Below, in pieces: positions 1 through 5,479 of a stretch of 6,511 nucleotides of DNA. The stretch's first letter is position 1; the number at the start of each line of letters is the position of its first letter. The notes beneath the pieces were generated by a model. That model did no database searches and was not told the DNA's origin. It was given only the letters and a program-made list of their open reading frames with translations. The translations under genes were made by a program, and so were the position numbers. This DNA comes from Phycisphaerae bacterium (GTDB lineage Bacteria; Planctomycetota; Phycisphaerae; Sedimentisphaerales; SG8-4). The DNA lies in contig JAUVYQ010000137.1 of assembly GCA_030603035.1 (NCBI GenBank), positions 1-6,511 of the forward strand. The letters are read 5' to 3'.

Positions 1-63
1 CTCGATTTTTTCCCATAATTCGTCTGAAATCCTGTATTTATTCTTTGTTTTTCGTTTTTTCAT
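1..63 (-). CDS. IS5-like transposase, N-terminal fragment (cut by window edge)
   Basis: Twenty-one codons are visible, starting with ATG at 63-61 and open at the window edge. The peptide begins MKKRKTKNKYRISDELWEKI, a basic head followed by a Y-R-[IL]-[ST]-D-E-x-W-E-x-I pattern. That pattern is typical of the N-terminus (DUF4096 type) of IS5/IS427-group transposases, where the next residues are normally a PLLP motif. A ribosome binding site AAAGGA sits 7 bases before the ATG. A 10-bp hairpin just upstream (75-98) overlaps the beginning of that site. Such transposases catalyse DDE-type cut or copy transposition of their own element, but the catalytic domain is not in view. Recognition rests on a short peptide, so the family call is moderate. 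Confidence 0.6.
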   Translation of the reverse strand, partial: MKKRKTKNKYRISDELWEKIE

Positions 64-74
64 CCCTGAATCCT

Positions 75-98
75 TTCAAAGGCACCATTGCCTTTGAA
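75..98 (-). promoter_or_regulatory. 10-bp hairpin just upstream of the transposase start
   Basis: The arms TTCAAAGGCA and TGCCTTTGAA are perfectly complementary and enclose a 4-base loop. On the minus strand the hairpin lies inside the insertion sequence, 11 bases before the transposase ATG. Its 3' arm runs into the ribosome binding site AAAGGA, of which the first two bases are paired. No T-run follows, so it is not a standard intrinsic terminator. In some insertion sequences such a hairpin limits transposase translation from transcripts entering from outside; that role here is an inference. Confidence 0.5.
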
Positions 99-110
99 TA
101 TATCGGCAAT

Positions 111-587
111 TCAGGTGTTATTCGGATAGGCTCTTAGTATGGCTTCCGCAAAGTAGCGATTTGCCATAATTGGCAAGGCACCAACTTGCTCCGCCCCCTC
201 CAATACACTAAACAGCTCTCCCGACAATTGCCAGACGAACTTCCCTTTCGGCTCAACGGCTGAAATCCGAATGGAGTTCAACCACGGCTGAAAGTCCGGC
301 CCCTGGACGGAATAAATCTCGTGATGCTGCTCGGTCAGGTAAAAGCTGCCGTCCGACTTATAAAGAGTAACCACGCAATCAAGCTCCAGCTTTCTCGCTT
401 TCGTCCAGGCTTCGAGTCCCCCGGTCGCTTCAATCGCCCCAGACGCATATTCAGGCATAACAAAATTAGGGTCGCTCAACAGCTCGTAAACTGACGTCTC
501 TTCCTTGTGTCCCTGCTCACACCCTGTGACAACGAAAGCCGCTGCAAGAATCAGCCAACACATCATATCTGAAAATCGTTTAATCAT
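111..587 (-). CDS. Lipoprotein of unknown function, probably C-terminally truncated by an IS
   Basis: The protein has 158 aa from the chosen ATG at 587-585. That start has AGGGG six bases upstream and gives a compact signal peptide beginning MIKRF. An ATG 15 bases earlier has its purine-rich tract only two bases away and is less likely. Residues 8-20 are hydrophobic and end in a lipobox V-T-G-C with Cys23, followed by Glu, so it should be a lipid-anchored envelope protein. A G-G-L-E-A-W motif at about 56-61, followed by beta-rich sequence, recalls LolA/LppX-like lipid-binding folds, but I do not recognise the family and assign no function. The last seven residues (RAYPNNT) appear to be encoded by insertion-sequence DNA, so the native protein was probably longer. 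It lies 109 bases downstream of nifJ and could be cotranscribed with it. Confidence 0.7.
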   Translation of the reverse strand: MIKRFSDMMCWLILAAAFVVTGCEQGHKEETSVYELLSDPNFVMPEYASGAIEATGGLEAWTKARKLELDCVVTLYKSDGSFYLTEQHHEIYSVQGPDFQPWLNSIRISAVEPKGKFVWQLSGELFSVLEGAEQVGALPIMANRYFAEAILRAYPNNT

Positions 588-611
588 TTTATTCCCCTGC
601 ATATCCTTTTA

Positions 612-694
612 TTGGTTATTGGTAATTTGATTTACCAGATACCGCTTACCAGTTACCACTTACCAGTTACCACTTACCACTTACCACTCACCAA
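612..694. repeat. Heptanucleotide tandem repeat array, consensus TTACCAC/G
   Basis: Nine consecutive 7-base units run in strict phase from 632 to 694: TTACCAG, ATACCGC, TTACCAG, TTACCAC, TTACCAG, then TTACCAC three times, then TCACCAA. Six units (646-687) match TTACCA[CG] exactly. Just left of the array, TTGGTTA and TTGGTAA at 612-625 are two units in the opposite orientation. TGGTAA at 620-625 can pair with TTACCA at 632-637 across a 6-base loop. The array fills the gap between the nifJ stop (697) and the lipoprotein, ending two bases short of the stop codon. It resembles the short heptameric repeats (STRR type) described in cyanobacterial intergenic regions. There is no T-run, so it is not an ordinary terminator. 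Confidence 0.85.
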
Positions 695-696
695 AC

Positions 697-3600
697 TCAA
701 TCACATTTCAATTTCGCAAGCTGCTCCATCAAAGCATACCTTTGTACCGCATCGCTCCTGGCAAGCTTGAGCAGTTCCGCCGCCACCTCCGGCTTCGATT
801 GCTTTAGCGTGCGATAACGATTCTCGCTGTAAGCATATTCTTCGAAATCAAGCGTAGGAGCTTTTGAATCAAGCTGCAGCGGGTTTTTGCCCTTTTCTTT
901 AAGTTGCGGATTGAACCTATACAAAGGCCAGTGACCGCTGTTGACCGCCTGTTTCTGATGCTCGTAACCGTTGACCAGGTTGAAGCCGTGAGCGATACAG
1001 TGCGCATAAGCAATTATAAGCGAAGGCCCCGGGTACGCCTCGGCCTCGACAAATGCCTTTACCGTCTGATTGGCATTCGCACCCACAGCCACCTTGGCAA
1101 CATAAATATTCCCATAAGTCATAGCAAGCAGCCCGAGGTCTTTTTTAGGACTTGGTTTTCCCCCCGCCGCAAATTTGGCCACTGCCGCCCTCGGTGTAGA
1201 CTTCGACATCTGCCCGCCGGTATTCGAATAGACCTCCGTATCCAAAACAAGCACATTAACATTGGCCCCGCCGGCCAGAACGTGGTCCAGCCCGCCATAT
1301 CCGATATCGTAAGCCCATCCATCGCCACCAAGGGCCCAGACCGATTTGCGAACAAGATAATCTGCAACACTCAATAGCTGCTTGCAACCTGCACAGTTGC
1401 ACTTTTTGCATTGCTCTTTGAGTTTAACCACTCGAGCTCGCTGCTGCTCAATAGCAGCTTGCATCGGGTCATCGGCCAACGTAGCCGCTCGGATTTCTTC
1501 GGCCAGCCCGGCATCGACACAACCTTTAGCTGCCACTTTGTCCAACAGGTCAAGAGCGCGTTCTTTGAATTTATCAACCGTCAGCCGCATACCCATCGCA
1601 AACTCAGCGTTATCCTCAAACAAGCTGTTACTCCATATTGGTCCCCTGCCGTCCGACCTCTTTGTATAGGGTGTTGTCGGCAGATTGCCCCCGTAAATCG
1701 ACGAGCAGCCCGTGGCGTTGCCAATCATAGCCCTGTCCCCAAACAGCTGCGTCAGCAGCTTCACATAAGGCGTTTCCCCACAGCCGGCGCAAGCACCGGA
1801 ATATTCAAACAAAGGCTGAATCAACTGACTGCCCTTGACGGTATCGGCGCGGAATCGTTTCGGGTCTGTATTTGGAATCGACAGGAAATATTTATAATTC
1901 TCCCGTTCCTGCACACGAATCGGCTCCTGCGGCACCATATTGATTGCCTTTCGGCCTGTCGGCTTTTTGTTCTCGTCCTTTTCCTCCGCCGGGCAACTAA
2001 TAACACAAGCCCCGCAGCCGGTGCAGTCTTCCGGGGCCACCTGAACGCTAAACTTCATACCGGCAAAGTCTTTGCCTTTTGCATCGGCGCTTTTGAATGT
2101 CGCGGGAGCATTTTTAAGCTGCTCGGCGTCGTACGCCTTTATCCTTATAGCGGCGTGGGGACAAAGCAAAGAGCACCTGCCGCATTGGATACAGATATCC
2201 GGCTCCCACGCCGGTATATCTACGGCAATGTTGCGCTTTTCATATTGCGTAGTGCCGGTCGGAAACTTACCATCGGCCGGCATCTTGCTCACGGGCAGCT
2301 TGTCTCCACGAAGCGCTATAAGTTCTGCGGTAACCTCTTTGACAAAATCAGGAGCATCCTCCGGGACCGGCGGCCGCATCTTTATCTTACTGGTTACCTT
2401 GTCAGGAACTTCAACTTCATAAATTCTCTCAAGGGCGCCATCGACAGCCGCATTGTTCATTTCGACAATTTTTTCACCTTTCTTGCCGTAAGTTTTTCTG
2501 ACTGCATCTTTGATAGCATTGACAGCCGTATCGAGCGGAATGATGTTGCTGATTTTGAAAAAGGCGGTTTGCATAATTACATTGATTCTCGGCCCCAGGC
2601 CGAGTTCCTGAGCAAGCCCAATCGCATCAATGATGTAGAACTTCAGCTTCTTGTCGATTATCTGTTTCTGCACCTCCTGCGGCAAAGTGTCCCACACCTC
2701 GTCTTTGTTGTGGCTGGTGGTCAACAAAAACGTTGCGCCCTCACGCGCCGACGAGAGCATATCATACTTTTCCAGGAAACTTGGATTATGACACGCAACA
2801 AAGGCAGACTTGTTCACAAGGTAAGGCCTTCGAATAAGCTGTTCTCCAAATCGCAGATGTGATGCGGTGACAGCACCGGCTTTTCTCGAATCGTAGACAA
2901 AGTAGCCCTGTGCGTAATTATCTGTTAGCTCACCGATAATTTTTATGGAGTTTTTATTTGCACCTACCGTCCCGTCCGCTCCGAGACCGTAAAACATCCC
3001 GGAGAAAAACCCCTTGCTGGAAATCTCGAAAGATTCATCAACTTCCAGGCTGGTATTGGTTACGTCGTCAATGATGCCCACCGTAAAACCATTTTTGGGC
3101 TTTGCAGCATCGAGATTATCAAAAACAGCTTTTACCATAGCCGGCGTGAATTCCTTCGAGCCTAATCCATACCGCCCACCGACAATTACAGGATATTTTT
3201 CGAAAGGTGTTTGCTTTTCAGCCATTGCTTCGCCAATAGCAGTGCGAACATCCATATACAGTGGCTCGCCGAGCGAACCGGGCTCTTTTGTTCTATCTAA
3301 TACCGCAATCTTTTCAACGGTTTTTGGCAAAGCATCAATAAAGTGTTTGATGCTGAACGGCCTGAACAATCGCACCTTCACCACACCGACTTTTTCGCCC
3401 TTAGACGCCAGGAACTCAGCCGTCTCGTGGGCGGTATCGGCCCCCGTACCCATAATAACAATAACCTTCTCTGCATCTTTCGGCCCGACATAATCGAACA
3501 AATGATAACTTCGCCCAACCAGCTTCGTGAATTTGTCCATCGTCTCCTGAACAATCCGCGGGGCAGCCAAATAATATTTATTCACCGTTTCTCTGCCTTG

Positions 3601-4278
3601 AAAGTAAACGTCGGGATTCTGCGCTGTACCGCTAATCATAGGCCTGTCCGGTGAAAGTGCTCTGGCTTTGTGTTGAGTAACAAGTTCATCATCAATCATT
3701 GCGCGCATATCATCGAACGTTAACTGCTCAACCTTTTGAACCTCATGACTGGACCTGAAACCGTCAAAGAAATGTATAAAAGGTACCCGCGAGGCCAAGC
3801 TCACTGCCTGAGCGATAAGTGCAAAATCCATAACCTCCTGAATGCTGCACGAACAAATCATACCAAAGCCGATCTGTCGACAAGCCATCACGTCCGAATG
3901 GTCGCCGAAAATTGAAAGTGCCTGACAGGCCAATGACCTCGCCGAGACGTGGAAGACGGTCGGCAGCAGTTCGCCGGCAATTTTGTACATATTGGGAATC
4001 ATCAGCAAAAGCCCTTGTGAGGCCGTGAAAGTCGTCGTCAATGCACCCGTTGCCAATGCACCATGCACAGCTCCGGACGCCCCGCCTTCCGACTGCATCT
4101 CCGTAACTGAGGGAACCGTCCCCCAGATATTGGGCTCACCTCTGGCTGTTTTTGCATCGGCAATTTCTCCCATAGCGGAGCTCGGAGTAATCGGATATAT
4201 AGCAATCACTTCGTTCGTAGCGTGGGCCACGTATGCTGCCGCCGCATTGCCGTCGATTGTAACCATTTTGCGATCCAT
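697..4278 (-). CDS. nifJ: Pyruvate:ferredoxin (flavodoxin) oxidoreductase, single-chain, complete
   Basis: This 1193-aa cytoplasmic enzyme oxidatively decarboxylates pyruvate with CoA to acetyl-CoA and CO2, reducing ferredoxin or flavodoxin. Length and domain order match the homodimeric single-chain family. The N-terminal domain has Y-P-I-T-P-S-S with Thr31, Glu64 and Arg114, at the same numbers as the substrate residues in the Desulfovibrio africanus enzyme, which supports the chosen start. The transketolase-C-like and gamma domains follow, then the EKR motif at 680-682. Two 4Fe-4S ferredoxin clusters use Cys696/699/702/706 and Cys752/755/758/762. The proximal cluster uses Cys830, Cys833, Cys858 and Cys1094. 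The thiamine diphosphate site has G-D-G at 985-987 and N-T-G-G at 1019-1022. The start is the ATG at 4278-4276, with GGTGGAG five bases upstream; an in-frame GTG at 4341 adds 21 residues but lacks support. An additional C-x2-C-x-C-x2-C at 957-965 is unusual. Confidence 0.97.
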   Translation of the reverse strand: MDRKMVTIDGNAAAAYVAHATNEVIAIYPITPSSAMGEIADAKTARGEPNIWGTVPSVTEMQSEGGASGAVHGALATGALTTTFTASQGLLLMIPNMYKIAGELLPTVFHVSARSLACQALSIFGDHSDVMACRQIGFGMICSCSIQEVMDFALIAQAVSLASRVPFIHFFDGFRSSHEVQKVEQLTFDDMRAMIDDELVTQHKARALSPDRPMISGTAQNPDVYFQGRETVNKYYLAAPRIVQETMDKFTKLVGRSYHLFDYVGPKDAEKVIVIMGTGADTAHETAEFLASKGEKVGVVKVRLFRPFSIKHFIDALPKTVEKIAVLDRTKEPGSLGEPLYMDVRTAIGEAMAEKQTPFEKYPVIVGGRYGLGSKEFTPAMVKAVFDNLDAAKPKNGFTVGIIDDVTNTSLEVDESFEISSKGFFSGMFYGLGADGTVGANKNSIKIIGELTDNYAQGYFVYDSRKAGAVTASHLRFGEQLIRRPYLVNKSAFVACHNPSFLEKYDMLSSAREGATFLLTTSHNKDEVWDTLPQEVQKQIIDKKLKFYIIDAIGLAQELGLGPRINVIMQTAFFKISNIIPLDTAVNAIKDAVRKTYGKKGEKIVEMNNAAVDGALERIYEVEVPDKVTSKIKMRPPVPEDAPDFVKEVTAELIALRGDKLPVSKMPADGKFPTGTTQYEKRNIAVDIPAWEPDICIQCGRCSLLCPHAAIRIKAYDAEQLKNAPATFKSADAKGKDFAGMKFSVQVAPEDCTGCGACVISCPAEEKDENKKPTGRKAINMVPQEPIRVQERENYKYFLSIPNTDPKRFRADTVKGSQLIQPLFEYSGACAGCGETPYVKLLTQLFGDRAMIGNATGCSSIYGGNLPTTPYTKRSDGRGPIWSNSLFEDNAEFAMGMRLTVDKFKERALDLLDKVAAKGCVDAGLAEEIRAATLADDPMQAAIEQQRARVVKLKEQCKKCNCAGCKQLLSVADYLVRKSVWALGGDGWAYDIGYGGLDHVLAGGANVNVLVLDTEVYSNTGGQMSKSTPRAAVAKFAAGGKPSPKKDLGLLAMTYGNIYVAKVAVGANANQTVKAFVEAEAYPGPSLIIAYAHCIAHGFNLVNGYEHQKQAVNSGHWPLYRFNPQLKEKGKNPLQLDSKAPTLDFEEYAYSENRYRTLKQSKPEVAAELLKLARSDAVQRYALMEQLAKLKCD

Positions 4279-4353
4279 AGCTTCTCCACCTTCTAAAACA
4301 AGAACCATAAACAACTTAACTACACAGGCCTGCACCGCCACAGCAAGTCTTGC

Positions 4354-4367
4354 GCGTTACGAAACGC
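4354..4367. promoter_or_regulatory. Palindrome at the predicted nifJ transcription start (possible operator)
   Basis: GCGTT and AACGC are perfect inverted arms around a 4-base centre. On the minus strand the palindrome begins one base after the -10 hexamer and covers the expected +1. A protein bound there would block initiation, and in RNA it could form a 5' hairpin. No known operator consensus (for example Rex or FNR) is recognisable, so the regulator is unknown. Confidence 0.35.
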
Positions 4368-4368
4368 T

Positions 4369-4397
4369 TTTATACAACTTTTTACTGCATCAGGCAA
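4369..4397 (-). promoter_or_regulatory. Predicted sigma70-type promoter of nifJ
   Basis: On the minus strand TTGCCT (4397-4392) and TATAAA (4374-4369) are separated by exactly 17 bases and lie in an AT-rich stretch. Transcription would start near 4362, giving a leader of about 84 bases before the nifJ ATG. This is the best-matching promoter in the gap and suggests nifJ is transcribed independently of the upstream two-component operon. It is a consensus match only. Confidence 0.55.
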
Positions 4398-4521
4398 TGT
4401 AAATTTTATCAGAATTGAGAATAAGGTTTGCCCGAAAGCTGCAAATACCAGAATGCCGCCTCCGGCCGTGCTCAAAATGAAATAAAGGGAGGTACTAACC
4501 CATAAAGGCAGGTGAAATTAC

Positions 4522-4610
4522 AAAAACGAGGAGTATCAAGCCGGGGCCATCCAAGAACGCTCACACCCAAAGCTCCTTAGAGCAGCGCCCAGCCGATACT
4601 CCTCTTTTCT
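4522..4610 (-). other. Nested-stem element followed by a T-run: terminator or structured RNA
   Basis: Outer arms GAGGAGTATC (4528-4537) and GATACTCCTC (4595-4604) form a perfect 10-bp stem. Inside it, on the minus strand, GCTGGG pairs with CCCGGC (4588-4593 with 4540-4545), CGCT with AGCG (4584-4587 with 4558-4561), and GCTC with GAGC around loop TAAG (4572-4583). The second stem has a G-U wobble if transcribed leftward but an A-C mismatch if transcribed rightward, which favours a minus-strand RNA. Leftward, the stem is followed by GTTTTT and preceded by an A-rich tract, as in an intrinsic terminator; rightward it is followed by TTTT. About 57 bases lie between the outer arms, much more than in a usual terminator. 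I cannot match it to a known riboswitch or ncRNA family. Confidence 0.5.
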
Positions 4611-4722
4611 GAAGATCATCCTCCTCTTAAAGACTAAAATTTTTAGGAAGATCATCATCTCAAAACTTCTTGGGCCTTAGGGATTTATATATATATTGTA
4701 CATCTGTTACAGCGAACTTGTT

Positions 4723-4763
4723 ATCAGGATATTCCTGATTTTGGTGGTAGAAATACCTGATTT
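4723..4763. promoter_or_regulatory. Inverted and direct ATCAGG repeats (possible regulator-binding sites)
   Basis: ATCAGGA (4723-4729) and TCCTGAT (4733-4739) are perfect 7-base inverted arms around a 3-base centre. A second copy, CCTGATTT at 4756-4763, repeats CCTGATTT of the first (4734-4741) with a 22-base spacing, close to two helical turns. This arrangement is typical of sites for a dimeric DNA-binding regulator. The AT-rich promoter-like tract 25-40 bases further downstream on the minus strand would place the sites at an activator position. Which protein binds is unknown; the adjacent response regulator is only a candidate. Confidence 0.4.
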
Positions 4764-4825
4764 CGATGCCGTCGGAGCAATGATTGCCGTCCCTGTTAAA
4801 AAACGCAGCCCCACTCAATTAACGG

Positions 4826-5479
4826 CTATGTTTCGAGGGATGTGAGCCCTTTGCGGATAGCATATTTTGTAAGCTCGGCTACAGTGTGAATATCCAGCTT
4901 ATTCATTATTTGCCGACGATGTGTCTCGACGGTCTTGGCACTGATGTGCAGTTTCAAAGCGATTCGCTTTGTTGACTTTCCTTCCGCCAGAAGCTGGAGT
5001 ACCTCTCGTTCCCTGCCCGTCAGGACATCCAAACCCGAAAAATCAGCTTTTGACAAGCGATGCAGGTAGTCATCAACCACAACACCGGATATGGAGGGAC
5101 TCAGATAGGTTTTGCCGGCGACAACAGTGCGGATTGCGCGGGCCAATTCCTCAAAGGCGCAATCCTTCAACAGATAGCCTGAGGCACCACTTTTTAGCAT
5201 CTCCGTCACAAACAGCAAGTCGGAATGCATCGATAAAGCGACTATCCTAACATCGCCGAATTCACGAGTGATCTGGCGAGCTGCCTCCATACCGTTCAAG
5301 TCCGGCATACTAACGTCCATAATGACTACATCGGGTAACAGTTCCCGCACCAGACGTACCGCCGTGCGTCCCTCTTCAGCCTCAGCCACCACTTCCATAT
5401 CAGACTGCTTGTCAAGCAACGAGCGCAGGCCCTGCCGGGTAATCCTGTGGTCATCTGCCAATAAGATTCTTATGCTCAT
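4826..5479 (-). CDS. NarL/FixJ-family two-component response regulator
   Basis: This 217-aa cytoplasmic transcription regulator is full length for its family. The receiver domain (about 3-120) has the acidic pair Asp9-Asp10, the phosphoacceptor Asp55 in V-V-I-M-D-V-S-M-P, the switch residue Ser83 and the conserved Lys105. The LuxR-type helix-turn-helix (about 150-212) begins L-T-G-R-E-R-E-V-L and contains the recognition stretch I-S-A-K-T-V-E-T-H-R-R-Q-I-M-N-K-L. Phosphorylation at Asp55 by the upstream kinase is expected to promote dimerisation and DNA binding. Its ATG overlaps the kinase stop in an ATGA, and AAGGAG lies 8 bases upstream of the ATG inside the kinase gene, so the pair should be translationally coupled. 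Signal and targets cannot be read from the sequence. A gene name such as narL, degU or uvrY would be a guess. Confidence 0.95.
   Translation of the reverse strand: MSIRILLADDHRITRQGLRSLLDKQSDMEVVAEAEEGRTAVRLVRELLPDVVIMDVSMPDLNGMEAARQITREFGDVRIVALSMHSDLLFVTEMLKSGASGYLLKDCAFEELARAIRTVVAGKTYLSPSISGVVVDDYLHRLSKADFSGLDVLTGREREVLQLLAEGKSTKRIALKLHISAKTVETHRRQIMNKLDIHTVAELTKYAIRKGLTSLET

Larger units (their letters stand above)
1..133 (-). mobile_element. End of an insertion sequence, IS5-like, partial
   Basis: The last 133 bases on the left read as the 5' end of an insertion sequence, transcribed leftward and running off the window. Read on the minus strand, the proposed outer end is GAGCCTATCCGAATAACACC, ending at base 133. 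The next four bases, TTAG at 134-137 on the plus strand, fit the YTAR target that IS5-group elements duplicate. The transposase start codon lies 70 bases inside the proposed end, a normal distance. The lipoprotein reading frame runs into the element and stops 20 bases inside it. The other end, the matching terminal repeat and the second target copy lie outside the window, so family and exact boundary are inferences. Confidence 0.55.
4279..4825. other. 547-base intergenic region between response regulator and nifJ
   Basis: No convincing protein-coding gene is present. From right to left it contains: a run of six T (minus strand) at 4803-4798, about 22 bases after the response-regulator stop, with no strong hairpin before it; ATCAGG-type repeats at 4723-4763; an AT-rich alternating tract at 4685-4698; a near-palindrome CTAAAA-T-TTTTAG at 4634-4646; the 10-mer GAAGATCATC twice (4611-4620 and 4647-4656); the nested-stem element at 4522-4610; the nifJ promoter; and the palindrome at its start. 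The stretch 4400-4520 shows nothing I can name. Confidence 0.7.

Noticed and set aside
588..602. Earlier ATG for the lipoprotein at 602
   Set aside because: Its purine tract is only two bases from the ATG, while the ATG at 587 has well-spaced AGGGG and gives a compact signal peptide.
632..694. CRISPR array
   Set aside because: Units are 7 bases long and directly adjacent, with no spacers.
1411..2862. Long open frame on the plus strand opposite nifJ (483 codons)
   Set aside because: It is an antisense shadow of the highly conserved nifJ frame; its translation is rich in Arg, Cys and His with no recognisable domain.
4279..4341. N-terminal extension of nifJ by 21 residues from a GTG at 4341
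   Set aside because: The ATG at 4278 has GGTGGAG five bases upstream and places Thr31, Glu64 and Arg114 at the family's usual numbers; the extension has no ribosome binding site.
4322..4518. Minus-strand open stretch with a hydrophobic run (LVFAAFGQ) between the stem element and nifJ
   Set aside because: There is no ATG or GTG start with a ribosome binding site, and it overlaps the nifJ promoter and leader.
4512..4580. Plus-strand 22-codon frame starting GTG within the gap
   Set aside because: The purine tract directly abuts the start, the frame overlaps the nested stems, and it is too short to support without homologues.
4765..4795. Direct repeat TGCCGTC and the short palindrome GCAAT-ATTGC after the response regulator
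   Set aside because: The palindrome has a 1-base centre and no T-run, and the 7-base repeat can occur by chance.
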